A DNA stretch of 43,049 bases from Dehalococcoidia bacterium (GTDB taxonomy: Bacteria > Chloroflexota > Dehalococcoidia > Lucifugimonadales > JAGWBF01): NCBI GenBank assembly GCA_021296025.1, contig JAGWBF010000002.1, positions 1-43,049 on the forward strand, in the 5' to 3' direction. The position numbers and the translations under genes were made by a program. Shown here piece after piece: positions 31,938 to 40,460 of this stretch. Each line of letters opens with the position of its first letter. Positions within the stretch are counted from its first letter, which is position 1. The notes under the pieces were generated by a model. The model saw nothing but the letters and a program-made list of their open reading frames with translations, did not search any database and had not been told where the DNA came from.

Positions 31938-32579
31938 ATGGGTATGCCTTCCGGCGTCCCTGAGGTCGTGATCATGCGCCTCCCCCAGTACATCCGAATC
32001 TTATCGGAGATGCTTGCCGGGGGGGTGGAGATGGTAAGCTCCCAGCAACTTGGAGAAATGCTCCAGGTGACGCCTGCCCAGATACGCAAGGACCTCAGCT
32101 ATTTCGGACGTTTCGGCAAGCAGGGGCGAGGGTACAACGTCAAGGGCCTGCTGGCTGAGCTGAAGGAAATCATGGGCTTGGACAGGAGCTGGAACGTGGG
32201 GCTGGTGGGTGTTGGGCGCCTGGGTAGGGCCATCCTGAGCTACCCCGGTTTCGCCCCTGAGGGATTCCACATAATTGCAGCTTTTGACGCGGACCCGAAC
32301 CTGGTTGGCCGGGTCATCGGCAACCTGAACGTCCAGTCCATGAACGAGCTGGATACGGTCGTGAAGGAGCTGGACATCAGCATAGGCATCGTTGCCGTCC
32401 CCAGCCGCCACGCCCAGGGGGTCATCGACAGGTTGATGGACTGCGGCATCAAGGCAATCCTCAGCTACGCCCCGATAGCGCCTCAAGGCCAGGCTGGGGT
32501 GAAGATACGGAACATCGACCCGGTGCTGTCATTGCAGACGATGACTTTCTACCTGTCCAGCGGGTCAGCGGAGGACTAA
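31938..32579 (+). CDS. rex: Redox-sensing transcriptional repressor Rex
   Basis: 213 residues from ATG at 31938, with GGAAG seven bases upstream; the frame is open from GTG 31905, but this start gives the usual Rex N terminus (MPSGVPEVVIMRLPQYIRIL). The winged-helix DNA-binding part holds TPAQIRKDLSYFG at 45-57 and FGKQGRGYNV. The NADH-binding Rossmann part has GVGRLGRAIL at 91-100 and AAFDADPNLVG. The C-terminal swapped helix is present. Rex leaves DNA when NADH rises. It converges on atpC and overlaps it by 4 bp; candidate operators lie at its own promoter and at the atp promoter. Confidence 0.96.
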   Translation: MGMPSGVPEVVIMRLPQYIRILSEMLAGGVEMVSSQQLGEMLQVTPAQIRKDLSYFGRFGKQGRGYNVKGLLAELKEIMGLDRSWNVGLVGVGRLGRAILSYPGFAPEGFHIIAAFDADPNLVGRVIGNLNVQSMNELDTVVKELDISIGIVAVPSRHAQGVIDRLMDCGIKAILSYAPIAPQGQAGVKIRNIDPVLSLQTMTFYLSSGSAED

Positions 32580-33007
32580 CCCTGGGAGGGAGGCCTCTCC
32601 CTGCTGCGGCGTCGGCGAGCTACACGCAGCCGGGTTGCAGCCCTTTGCACAGCAGCCAGAGCTTGGCCCAGCTCCTGGTCGGAGACCCGAGACTCTATTA
32701 GGGCTTGGGCTTGTTCCATCGCCTTCCTCGCCCGCTCCTCATCGATCTCTTCTGAGGGTTCGGCAGCGTCGGCAAGTATTGTGACTTGGTTGCCCATCAC
32801 CTCCAGGAACCCCCCGGTCACGGCCAGGTAAGTCTCCTCGCCGTCTTTTCGTATAGTAATCTCGCCGGGCTGGAGTGCGGTCATCAGGGGAGCGTGGTTG
32901 GGCAGAATGCTAAGTTCCCCGTCGAGGCCGGGGGCCACCAGCACATCCACCTCGTCGGCGAAGGTGCGTCTTTCAGCGGTGGTGATTTCCAGGTACATAG
33001 TGGCCAT
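32576..33007 (-). CDS. atpC: ATP synthase epsilon subunit
   Basis: 143 residues from ATG at 33007 (an ATG three codons in is also possible). The beta-sandwich domain MYLEITTAERRTFADEVDVLVAPGLDGELSILPNHAPLMTALQPGEITIRKDG is typical, followed by the helical C-terminal arm (EEIDEERARKAMEQAQALIESR...ALAAVQRAATRLRVARRRRSRE). It is the last gene of the operon, 9 bp after atpD, and its stop overlaps the end of rex on the other strand. Confidence 0.96.
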   Translation of the reverse strand: MATMYLEITTAERRTFADEVDVLVAPGLDGELSILPNHAPLMTALQPGEITIRKDGEETYLAVTGGFLEVMGNQVTILADAAEPSEEIDEERARKAMEQAQALIESRVSDQELGQALAAVQRAATRLRVARRRRSRERPPSQG

Positions 33008-33016
33008 GGGGTTAAC

Positions 33017-34414
33017 CTATACGACCGCCTGCATTTCCTGGGACTTCTCCAACACCTCGTCGATGGTGCCTGACATGTAGAAGGCCTGCTCAGGCACGCC
33101 GTCGTGCTTGCCCTCCAGAATCTCCGAAAAGCCACGAACGGTCTCACGCACCGGCACGTATTTCCCTCCCATGCCTGTGAAGGTCTCTGCCACGAAGAAG
33201 GGCTGGGTCAGGAACCGCTGTATCCTGCGGGCGCGACCGACGGTAAGCTTGTCCTCTTCGGAAAGCTCTTCGATTCCCAGGATGGCGATGATGTCCTGAA
33301 GGTCCCTGTACCTCTGGAGCACCTGCTGGACTCCCCGGGCCACGTTGTAGTGCTCGTCGCCGACCACCCGGGGCTCCAGCAGCCTGGAGAAGGAAGCCAG
33401 GGGATCGACGGCAGGGTACAGGCCCTGGGCGGAGAGAGCGCGTTCGAGAGATACGACGGCATCCAGGTGTCCGAAGGTTGTGACGATGCCGGGGTCTGTG
33501 TAGTCGTCGGCCGGAACGTAGATGGCTTGGAAGGACGTGATGGAGCCGGTCTTGGTGGAGGTGATTCTCTCCTCCAGGGCCCCCATCTCGGTGGCCAGAG
33601 TCGGCTGGTATCCCACCGCGGAGGGCATTCTGCCCAGGAGGGCCGATACTTCCATGCCCGCAAGGATGTACCTGTAGATGTTGTCGATGAACAGCAGAAC
33701 ATCCTGGTTCTGCTCTTCCCTGAAATACTCCGCCATGGTCAGCCCTGTAAGACCGACCCTTGCTCGTACGCCGGGAGGCTCGTTCATCTGGCCGAAGACC
33801 AGCACGGTGTTTGCCATGACTCCCGAGTCGCGCATCTCGTGCCAGAGGTCATTGCCCTCCCTGGAGCGCTCGCCGACCCCTGCGAACACCGATACGCCCT
33901 TGTGGACCTGAGCGATGTTGCGGATCAGCTCCTGGATGATGACCGTCTTCCCCACACCGGCGCCGCCATAGGCGCCGATCTTTCCGCCTTTCATGAAGGG
34001 GGTGATCAGGTCGAACACCTTGATCCCCGTTTCCAGAATCTCGATGTCCGTTGCCTGCTCTTCGAATGAAGGTGGGGGCCTGTGGATAGGCCAGTGCTGG
34101 GGAGGTTCCACGGGCCCCAGGTTGTCCAGGGGCTGTCCGGTTACGTCGAACAGCCTGCCCAAAGTCTCCTGGCCCACGGGCACGGATACGGGAGCGCCCG
34201 TGTCGGTAACGTTGGTACCGCGTGACAGGCCCTCGGTGGGGCCCAGCGCCAGGCACCTGACCCAGTTGTTTCCGACGTGCTGCTCCACCTCCAGAATCAG
34301 CCTCTCACCGTGGTTGTCCAGCTCCAGTGCGTTGAACAAGGTGGGAAGCTCATCGGGTGGAAAGTGTACATCCACCACCGTTCCGATAACCTGGACGATC
34401 TTTCCGGTGCCCAT
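33017..34414 (-). CDS. atpD: ATP synthase beta subunit
   Basis: 465 residues from ATG at 34414 with GGAGG upstream. Catalytic F1 subunit: P-loop GGAGVGKT at 150-157, GERSREGNDLWHEM (catalytic Glu region), FIDNIYRYILAGMEVSALLGRMPSAVGYQPTLATEMG, and the DELSEED-type loop GIEELSEEDKL. Length and domain order are normal. It forms the catalytic hexamer with alpha. Confidence 0.98.
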   Translation of the reverse strand: MGTGKIVQVIGTVVDVHFPPDELPTLFNALELDNHGERLILEVEQHVGNNWVRCLALGPTEGLSRGTNVTDTGAPVSVPVGQETLGRLFDVTGQPLDNLGPVEPPQHWPIHRPPPSFEEQATDIEILETGIKVFDLITPFMKGGKIGAYGGAGVGKTVIIQELIRNIAQVHKGVSVFAGVGERSREGNDLWHEMRDSGVMANTVLVFGQMNEPPGVRARVGLTGLTMAEYFREEQNQDVLLFIDNIYRYILAGMEVSALLGRMPSAVGYQPTLATEMGALEERITSTKTGSITSFQAIYVPADDYTDPGIVTTFGHLDAVVSLERALSAQGLYPAVDPLASFSRLLEPRVVGDEHYNVARGVQQVLQRYRDLQDIIAILGIEELSEEDKLTVGRARRIQRFLTQPFFVAETFTGMGGKYVPVRETVRGFSEILEGKHDGVPEQAFYMSGTIDEVLEKSQEMQAVV

Positions 34415-34459
34415 CCTAACCTCCGGTGTGAATTGAAGAGTTCATGGTCAAGCGCGCCG

Positions 34460-35317
34460 TTACCGTACGGCTGCAGCGCCCGCGATAAGATCGAGCAGCT
34501 CGCTTGTAATAGTCTCTTGCCGCACCTTGTTGGCCAGCAATGTCAGGTCTGTGACCATTTCCGATGCGCTTTCGGTGGCGTTTCGCATGGCGACCATGCG
34601 TGCCGACTGTTCGCTGGCGATCAGCTCCAGAACGGCGTGGTAGATCTCCATCTCGACGAACCGGGGCAGCAGCGATTCCAGCACCGTTGACGCATCCGGC
34701 TCGTAGATGTACCCGACCCGCTGGGTCGCCTGCAGCTCGGCAGGAACGATGGGGAGGAGCTGGCGCACAACGGGTTGCTGGACCGTAGTCGAAACGAACT
34801 CCATGTAGGAGATGAACACCTGGTCGAAGCTGCCCTCGGAGTAGTCATCCACCACCATACGGGAGATGACCGAGGTGTCCGCAACAACGGGGCGGTCTCC
34901 CAAGCCCGTGAACGCAGCCTTCACATCTTGGCCGTACCGGATCATGAAGTCCCTGCCCTTGCGTCCCACGGAGATTATGCCCACGGGGACGCTCTGCTGG
35001 GAGATGAACTGGGCGACCCGCCGGTTCAGGTTGGAATGCAGTCCACCGCATAGGCCCCGGTCAGGGGTGATCTGGACTACCTGGATTCGCCTAACCTCCC
35101 GCTGCTCCAGGAGGGGTTGTACCACATCCTGCTCGGCAGGTTGGGCAGCCAGGTGGGCGATCACCTCCTGGATCTTCTCGGAATAGGGGCGTCCGGCAAG
35201 CACTGACGCCTGGGCCCGGCGCATCTTGGAGGCGGCGATCATCTCCATCGCCTTTGTCACCTTGCCGGTGTTTTCGATGCTCCGAATCCGGCGCTTTATT
35301 TGTCTTAAGCTGGGCAT
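34460..35317 (-). CDS. atpG: ATP synthase gamma subunit
   Basis: 285 residues from ATG at 35317; the ribosome site is weak. Long N- and C-terminal coiled-coil helices of the rotor shaft (MPSLRQIKRRIRSIENTGKVTKAMEMIAASKMRRAQ; VAMRNATESASEMVTDLTLLANKVRQETITSELLDLIAGAAA) flank a Rossmann-like middle with RGLCGGLHSNLNRR. It lies between atpA and atpD in the usual order. Confidence 0.97.
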   Translation of the reverse strand: MPSLRQIKRRIRSIENTGKVTKAMEMIAASKMRRAQASVLAGRPYSEKIQEVIAHLAAQPAEQDVVQPLLEQREVRRIQVVQITPDRGLCGGLHSNLNRRVAQFISQQSVPVGIISVGRKGRDFMIRYGQDVKAAFTGLGDRPVVADTSVISRMVVDDYSEGSFDQVFISYMEFVSTTVQQPVVRQLLPIVPAELQATQRVGYIYEPDASTVLESLLPRFVEMEIYHAVLELIASEQSARMVAMRNATESASEMVTDLTLLANKVRQETITSELLDLIAGAAAVR

Positions 35318-35346
35318 TTGGTTACGGTTCTATCTCCCGAGCACCA

Positions 35347-36870
35347 TTAGGCGGCCTGAGCAGCCATAAAGGTGCTCTTGAACTCCTGTAGGGCCTTCTT
35401 CAACGCTTCCTCGTTCCCCTCGGTAATGTCCCTGTTGTCCACGATGTCCTGGCCGATCTCGGGATGGGCGGTCTCCATATACCGGAGGAAGCCGCTTTCG
35501 AACTCGGCGCACTTTTCCAGGGGAACATCGTCCAGGTCGCCGTTGTTGACGGCGTAGAGGATCAACACTTCTTTTTCCAAGGGGACGGGGTTGTACTGCA
35601 CCTGCTTCAGTATCTCCGTGCTGCGCTGTCCCCGCTCCAGCTGGGCCCGGGTCGCCCTGTCCAGATCGGCGGTGCCGAACTGGGCGAAGGTGGCCAGCTC
35701 CCGGTACTGGGCCAGGTCCAGCCTGAGCCTACCTGCCACCTTTCGGATGGCGCGAGTCTGGGCGGCGCCGCCAACCCTGGACACCGATAGTCCTACGTTG
35801 ACGGCGGGGCGGATACCCGCATTGAACAGCTCTGGCTCCAGATAAAGCTGCCCGTCGGTTATGGAGATTACGTTGGTGGGAATGTAGGCAGAGACATCGC
35901 CTGCCTGGGTCTCGATTATGGGCAGGGCGGTGATGGATCCTCCTCCAAGCTCCGACGACATCTTGGCGGCCCTCTCCAGGAGGCGGCTGTGCAGGTAGAA
36001 GATATCTCCCGGATAAGCTTCCCGGCCTGCCGGCCTGCGCAGCAGCAGGGAGACCTGTCGGTAGGCCCAAGCGTGTTTGGTGAGGTCGTCGTAGATGATC
36101 AGTGCATCCTTGCCCTGGGCCATGAAACCCTCGGCGATGGCGCAGCCGGCGTAGGGAGCCAAGTACTGCATGGGGGCCGGGTCGGATGCGTTGGCGGCTA
36201 CCACGATGGTGTGGTCCATGGCGCCGAACTCTTGGAGGGTGGACAGAACCTGGGCGACCTTACCCTGTTTCTGTCCGATGGCAACGTAGATGCAGGTCAG
36301 GTCTAGGCCCTTCTGGTTGATGATGGTGTCAAGAGCGATCACGGTCTTGCCCGTGGAGCGGTCGCCGATTATAAGCTCCCGCTGACCCCGGCCAATGGGG
36401 ATCATGGCATCCACTGCCTTGATTCCCGTCTGCACAGGAGTGTCAACCGATTGCCGCGTGACGACGTTGGGAGCGATCTGCTCAACCGGCCTTGTGGCCG
36501 ATGTGCTCACGGGGCCCTTTCCATCCAGGGGTCTGCCGAGGGGGTCCACAACTCTGCCGATAAGCGCGTCCCCGACGGGCACCTCGATGATGCGCCCTGT
36601 GGACCTGACGGTGTCCCCTTCTTTAACGACGTTGGAGTCGCCCATGATGGCGGCGCCGACCGAGTCCTCTTCCAGGTTCAGGGCCAGCCCCATCACCCCG
36701 TTGGGGAACTCGAGAATCTCGTTGTACAAGGCTCCCTGGAGTCCCTGGATGCGGGCGATTCCGTCGCCGACCTCCACAACCGTCCCAACATCGACCAGCG
36801 TGAGCTCCGTCCCGAACTCCTCGATCTGGCGCCTGATAACGGAAACGATATCTTGGCCTCTAGTTGTCAT
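35347..36870 (-). CDS. atpA: ATP synthase alpha subunit
   Basis: 507 residues from ATG at 36870 with CGGAGG upstream. Non-catalytic nucleotide-binding F1 subunit: P-loop GDRSTGKT at 169-176, CIYVAIGQKQ, ALIIYDDLTKHAWAYRQVSLLLRRPAGREAYPGDIFYLHSRLLERAAK and GLSVSRVGGAAQTRAIRKVAGRLRLDLAQYRE. Complete and of normal length. It follows atpH. Confidence 0.98.
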   Translation of the reverse strand: MTTRGQDIVSVIRRQIEEFGTELTLVDVGTVVEVGDGIARIQGLQGALYNEILEFPNGVMGLALNLEEDSVGAAIMGDSNVVKEGDTVRSTGRIIEVPVGDALIGRVVDPLGRPLDGKGPVSTSATRPVEQIAPNVVTRQSVDTPVQTGIKAVDAMIPIGRGQRELIIGDRSTGKTVIALDTIINQKGLDLTCIYVAIGQKQGKVAQVLSTLQEFGAMDHTIVVAANASDPAPMQYLAPYAGCAIAEGFMAQGKDALIIYDDLTKHAWAYRQVSLLLRRPAGREAYPGDIFYLHSRLLERAAKMSSELGGGSITALPIIETQAGDVSAYIPTNVISITDGQLYLEPELFNAGIRPAVNVGLSVSRVGGAAQTRAIRKVAGRLRLDLAQYRELATFAQFGTADLDRATRAQLERGQRSTEILKQVQYNPVPLEKEVLILYAVNNGDLDDVPLEKCAEFESGFLRYMETAHPEIGQDIVDNRDITEGNEEALKKALQEFKSTFMAAQAA

Positions 36871-36922
36871 GGAACATACCTCCGAATTCCTGCCCCTGTC
36901 CTGGATGCCGCGCTACGGCTCC

Positions 36923-37468
36923 CTACCTGGGCGAGACACCCCTCCTGAGATTCTCGCTCATCGTGTAAAGCTTGCTGCGCGTGCTGCCGTCGATGAGCTT
37001 ATTGCCTATCCTGATGACCAAGCCCCCCAGAATGGAGGGGTCGACTTTGCTTTGAAGGACCACATCAACCTGAGCAAGCTCCTCCAGGAAGCCAGCGACC
37101 TGCTGCCGTTCCCCCTCTTCCAGGGGGATGGCAGAAATCACCTCGGCCTGCTCTCGTCCCCGGTACTGGTCCAGGAGCTGGCGGTAAGCCAGGAGCACGT
37201 CAGGCGTCCGGGCTGCTACACCCTTGGCAACCATCAGGTTGAGCAGGTTCAGCAGGAGAGGCTCCACTTCTGGGAAGGATGCTTCGATGGTTTGGGACTT
37301 ACTTTCCAGGGGGATCTTTGCGTTTTCCAGGAATGCCCCAAACTCTTCCGACTCGAAAGCCTGGCTGATGTTGGCCAAGCTTTCTTCCCATCCTTCGGGA
37401 TTGCCCTGGTCAACGGCAATGTTGAATGCCGCCTGGGCGTACCGTTTTGCTAGGACGTTGCCGGCCAT
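36923..37468 (-). CDS. atpH: ATP synthase delta subunit
   Basis: 181 residues from ATG at 37468, 3 bp after atpF. It starts MAGNVLAKRYAQAAFNIAVDQGN and ends with the conserved KVDPSILGGLVIRIGNKLIDGSTRSKL, typical of the OSCP/delta subunit that links the b stalk to the top of F1. Confidence 0.97.
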   Translation of the reverse strand: MAGNVLAKRYAQAAFNIAVDQGNPEGWEESLANISQAFESEEFGAFLENAKIPLESKSQTIEASFPEVEPLLLNLLNLMVAKGVAARTPDVLLAYRQLLDQYRGREQAEVISAIPLEEGERQQVAGFLEELAQVDVVLQSKVDPSILGGLVIRIGNKLIDGSTRSKLYTMSENLRRGVSPR

Positions 37469-37471
37469 GAG

Positions 37472-37975
37472 TTACCCGTCGTCTCGCAAGCTGGCTCCGT
37501 TATCCAACACACCGGCTATCAGCTGGCTGTGGGCATCCCGGTCCAGGGAGCGCTCTATGATGCGCTCTGCGGCCGCAATGGCCAAGTCCGCAAAGTGAGC
37601 GCGTACCTCCTGGATGGCTGCATCCCGCTCCCTTGCGATGTCTTCCCTTGCCCTGGCGATTATGGCCTCGGCTTCTCGCTGGGCCCGCCCCCGCTCTTCG
37701 TCGCGGAAACGCTCAGCCACTTCTCTGGCCTGCTCTATCAGCTTTTGTCCTTCCAGGCGGGCCTCATTAAGCGCCCGCTGGGTGTCCGCCTGGGACCGGG
37801 CCATCTCTTGCCGGGCCGTTTCCGCAGCTTCCAGGCCTTCCCGTATCTTGTCGGACCTTTGGTCCATCATTCGCAGGATGGGCTTGTACGCAAAGACATA
37901 CAAGATCACCAACAAGATGACGAAGTTCACCAGGAAAGCTATTAAGCTTGGGAGATTCAGTCCTAGATCACCCAT
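37472..37975 (-). CDS. atpF: ATP synthase b subunit
   Basis: 167 residues from ATG at 37975 with GGAG and TAAGG upstream. One N-terminal membrane helix (LPSLIAFLVNFVILLVILYVFAYKPILRMM) is followed by a long charged coiled coil (QRSDKIREGLEAAETARQEMARSQADTQRALNEARLEGQKL...), the peripheral stalk. Length is normal. Confidence 0.96.
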   Translation of the reverse strand: MGDLGLNLPSLIAFLVNFVILLVILYVFAYKPILRMMDQRSDKIREGLEAAETARQEMARSQADTQRALNEARLEGQKLIEQAREVAERFRDEERGRAQREAEAIIARAREDIARERDAAIQEVRAHFADLAIAAAERIIERSLDRDAHSQLIAGVLDNGASLRDDG

Positions 37976-38022
37976 ACCTTAGCTCCAGTCCGTGATTTGT
38001 CGTTTTCAAAGGGACCAGGCCC

Positions 38023-38310
38023 CTAGAACACGAACAGAAGAATAGCCGCGACAACCAGCGCGTAGATGCCCAGCGCTTCCGCAAAGGCGATTGCCAGGAT
38101 CATGTTGGTGAGAATTGGCCCCCGGGCTTCCGGGTTGCGCCCGATGGCGTTCATCGCTGCGCTGCCAAGGATACCGATACCGATGCCAGGGCCCAGAACA
38201 CCCAAGCCGATGGCCAATCCAGCGGCCAGGGCCTTGACCGAGGTATCGCTGAGAATCTCTTCCTGGGCAGCAATAGCGGAAGCTAACGACATAAGGATCT
38301 CGACAGGCAT
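38023..38310 (-). CDS. atpE: ATP synthase c subunit
   Basis: 95 residues from ATG at 38310 behind AAGGAGGG. Two membrane helices joined by the polar loop RNPE (58-61); the ion-carrying Glu78 lies in AFAEALGIYALVV. The residue after Glu78 is Ala and helix 1 (GLAIGLGVLGPGIGIGILGSA) lacks the Gln of sodium-type rings, so the ring is probably proton-coupled. About 25 residues precede helix 1, longer than the common 5-10; ATG at residue 7 is an alternative start. Confidence 0.96.
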   Translation of the reverse strand: MPVEILMSLASAIAAQEEILSDTSVKALAAGLAIGLGVLGPGIGIGILGSAAMNAIGRNPEARGPILTNMILAIAFAEALGIYALVVAAILLFVF

Positions 38311-38352
38311 TTTCCCTCCTTAAACTGAGTCCGTATAGCCTTGAGTCATCTT

Positions 38353-39387
38353 CTAGTGCTCTTCCTGGTGGGATGCGATGGCTATCGTTGCAAAAACCAG
38401 GGTTAGCCCGGCAAATATGAGAGCCTGCACTAGACCCACCAGCAGCTCGAGTCCATAAACGGCAACCGTCGCCACGAAGGGTACCAAGAAGGTTGCCATC
38501 AGCACCAGCACCTCTCCGGCGGTCATGTTGCCGAAGAGCCTGAAGGTGAAGCTAACGATTCGCACCATCTCGCTAATCATCTCCAGGAAGCCCACAAACA
38601 CTGCAACAAAGGCTCCGAAGATGTCCTTGCGCCGGAGGCTCCGGAGAAAGCTCCCCACGGGAATGAACTTCCCGATGTAGCTCAGTCCCAGGTGGCGCAG
38701 CCCCAGGAACTCCACAAACACGAAGGACACGAGGGCTAGGGCCAGGGGCATGTTAAGATCGGTGCCCGCTGAGCGCAGGAGATGGACCGCCAGGTCGCCG
38801 TGGGAATTCTCGAACCCCAGTACGGGGTATATGGGGATAAGGGCGATCCAGGCATTCAGAAGCACAAAGAGGAAGATGGTGGCTATCAGAGGGAAGACCT
38901 TGCGGGCCATATCCCGCCCGATAACGCCTTCGACAAAGTTCAACAGGGTTTCCACAACGATCTCTACGAGGCTTTGGAGGCGCCCAGGGACCATCTTGGC
39001 CCGCCGAGCTACTAGTACGAATAACCCTATGAGGAGGAGGGATGTTACCCAGGCCGACAGCATGGTGTTGGTGACGACCCAGCTGCCTCCGCCGAAGGGT
39101 CCGCCGGCAACCAGCTCCTCCTCATGGTGGGTGAGGGCGCCGTGGCCTTCGGCCTTCTCCTTCTCTTCGGCTTCCAGGAACTCGATGTAGTGGTCGCGGG
39201 CGCTATTGGGAAATATCGTCTGTGGAGGAAGGTGCACTTCGGGTTGGGATACAAAGATGGGCTCTTTGTCTTCTCCCTGGAGTATAGCAGTGCCGATACC
39301 CCCTGTGATCAGCCCCGCCAGGAAGAGGGCAGCTAGTACAAGCAGGCCCAGCACGAGGAGTCTCTTCGCGCTCTTACCTGAAGGCAC
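38353..39387 (-). CDS. atpB: ATP synthase a subunit
   Basis: 344 residues from GTG at 39387 with GGGAGG upstream. An N-terminal helix (LLVLGLLVLAALFLAGLITGGIG) and a roughly 65-residue hydrophilic, Glu-rich external segment precede the conserved core: LQSLVEIVVETLLNFVEGVIG, LNAWIALIPIYP, and SFTFRLFGNMTAGEVLVLM with the essential Arg283. It is longer than the E. coli protein (271) because of the N-terminal part. It forms the proton channel with the c ring. Confidence 0.96.
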   Translation of the reverse strand: MPSGKSAKRLLVLGLLVLAALFLAGLITGGIGTAILQGEDKEPIFVSQPEVHLPPQTIFPNSARDHYIEFLEAEEKEKAEGHGALTHHEEELVAGGPFGGGSWVVTNTMLSAWVTSLLLIGLFVLVARRAKMVPGRLQSLVEIVVETLLNFVEGVIGRDMARKVFPLIATIFLFVLLNAWIALIPIYPVLGFENSHGDLAVHLLRSAGTDLNMPLALALVSFVFVEFLGLRHLGLSYIGKFIPVGSFLRSLRRKDIFGAFVAVFVGFLEMISEMVRIVSFTFRLFGNMTAGEVLVLMATFLVPFVATVAVYGLELLVGLVQALIFAGLTLVFATIAIASHQEEH

Positions 39388-39392
39388 TACTT

Positions 39393-39623
39393 TTACCTCC
39401 CGCGGTCCGGCGGCGTGGTGCTGTCATTGAAGAGCGGAGTAACCATTCGATAGGTCCCATAGAAAGCCGATATCAGTCCCAGTGCCAGCCCTGCCAGAAG
39501 AAAGATAATGCCAGTCTCGAGGGTCCTGTCCACCCACACACCCAAGAGGATACCGCCCACGATGCAGGCCGAGATGTAGAACCCCAGCCCAGAGAGTCGG
39601 AGGGCCAGCATCCACCATACCAT
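39393..39623 (-). CDS. AtpZ/AtpI-like membrane protein of the ATP synthase operon
   Basis: 76 residues from ATG at 39623, with GGAGG (39630-39634) six bases upstream; a TTG at 39629 is in frame but too close to that site. Two membrane helices (LSGLGFYISACIVGGILLGVWVDRTL and GIIFLLAGLALGLISAFYGTYRMV) with the GxxxGVWVD motif between them match the AtpZ/AtpI family, which assists c-ring assembly or Mg2+ handling. It is the first gene of the operon, 5 bp before atpB. The predicted 5' leader is only about 15 nt. Confidence 0.9.
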   Translation of the reverse strand: MVWWMLALRLSGLGFYISACIVGGILLGVWVDRTLETGIIFLLAGLALGLISAFYGTYRMVTPLFNDSTTPPDRGR

Positions 39624-39638
39624 CTCCAACCTCCGTCA

Positions 39639-39656
39639 TTGTGAACTTTATCACTA
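39639..39656 (-). promoter_or_regulatory. Rex-operator-like site in the ATP synthase promoter
   Basis: On the plus strand TTGTGAACTTTATCACTA has the full left half TTGTGAA and five of seven positions of the right half TTCACAA of the Rex operator, with matching 18-bp length. It covers the -10 element (39645-39650). A second partial palindrome TAGTGCATATAAAAGTCA at 39655-39672 overlaps its end and shares TAGTGCATA with the complement of the rex-promoter site. Confidence 0.7.
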
Positions 39657-39673
39657 GTGCATATAAAAGTCAA
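39645..39673 (-). promoter_or_regulatory. Promoter of the ATP synthase operon
   Basis: TTGACT at 39668-39673 and TAAAGT at 39645-39650 on the minus strand, spacing 17. Transcription would start near 39638. Confidence 0.75.
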
Positions 39674-39710
39674 ACTTTTGAGTAGAGAACGGAAGGCGTG
39701 CAAAGGGACT

Positions 39711-39745
39711 AAAAAGCCCAGAGCAGATGCACGGCTCTGGGCTTT
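39711..39745 (-). terminator. Intrinsic terminator after the bifunctional nuclease gene
   Basis: AAAGCCCAGAGC (39713-39724) and GCTCTGGGCTTT (39734-39745) form a perfect 12-bp stem with a 9-nt loop; on the minus strand TTTTT follows. It ends the transcript of the gene at 39769 and insulates the ATP synthase promoter. Confidence 0.92.
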
Positions 39746-39768
39746 CTAACAGGAGCGTCTCACGGGGG

Positions 39769-40332
39769 TTATCCTCCCTGCCGGGTCTTGCCGAAGTCCT
39801 CCAGGTCCAGGCTGTTTATGAAATCGGTGAATGCGGACATTCGGCGAATCTCTTCTTCCTTCACCTCGGGGGACTTTTCCTCACCATCAGGCCCGATGGT
39901 GTCTTCGGGCAGGATAGGCTTTCCCGTTTCCTTGTCCAGCAGCACTCCGGCCTTTTCCATGACGTGCTCTTCGGCGAAGATTGGTATCTTTGCCCGCACC
40001 GCCAGGGCGATGGCATCGCTGGGACGGGAATCGATATCCAGGTGCTGGCCGTTCAAGCTGATGGATATCTTTGCGTAGAAGGTGTCGCTTTCCAGATCGT
40101 TGACCAGGATGTGGTTTATCGAGGCGCCAAGATTATCGATCACCGACCTGAGCAGGTCATGGGTAAGGGGTCGGGGCACCGATATCTCCTGCAGCTGTAC
40201 AGCTATGGCATCTGCTTCGGCGCCACCTATCCAGATGGGAAGATACCGGTCGGACTCCTTTTCCTTCAGAATTACCACCCGCTGGTAATTCATCAGGCTC
40301 ACCCGAATGCTGTCGATGACCATCTCTAACAT
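39769..40332 (-). CDS. Bifunctional nuclease (BFN/DUF151) domain protein
   Basis: 187 residues from ATG at 40332 (ATG at residue 4 is an alternative). The BFN domain covers about residues 1-135: MVIDSIRVSLMNYQRVVILKEKESDRYLPIWIGGAEADAIAVQLQ, RPLTHDLLRSVIDNLGASINHILVNDLESDTFYAKISI, and DIDSRPSDAIALAVRAKIPIFAEEHVMEKAG. Homologues show RNase/DNase activity in Thermotoga and plants. The acidic tail may be flexible. It is a single-gene unit with its own promoter and terminator. Confidence 0.94.
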   Translation of the reverse strand: MLEMVIDSIRVSLMNYQRVVILKEKESDRYLPIWIGGAEADAIAVQLQEISVPRPLTHDLLRSVIDNLGASINHILVNDLESDTFYAKISISLNGQHLDIDSRPSDAIALAVRAKIPIFAEEHVMEKAGVLLDKETGKPILPEDTIGPDGEEKSPEVKEEEIRRMSAFTDFINSLDLEDFGKTRQGG

Positions 40333-40367
40333 CTGGCGGTCTTACCCCCCTTCTCCTGCCGGGTTGT

Positions 40368-40397
40368 ATTGTATTCCCGCCCTCAAAATGGTGTCAA
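40368..40397 (-). promoter_or_regulatory. Promoter for the bifunctional nuclease gene
   Basis: Consensus TTGACA at 40392-40397 and TACAAT at 40368-40373 on the minus strand, spacing 18, about 36 bp before the start codon. Confidence 0.75.
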
Positions 40398-40460
40398 TGC
40401 CGATTGCCTCTGGCACGGCCGGCAGCCAACCCTCTCCAGTCGCCTTCCGCTGCGCGGGCC

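Noticed and set aside
33104..34069. Plus-strand frame of 321 codons over atpD
   Set aside because: It is an antisense shadow of the strongly conserved beta subunit and has no domain signal.
38023..38310. Sodium-dependent ATP synthase c ring
   Set aside because: The residue after Glu78 is Ala and helix 1 lacks the Gln ligand, unlike sodium-binding rings.
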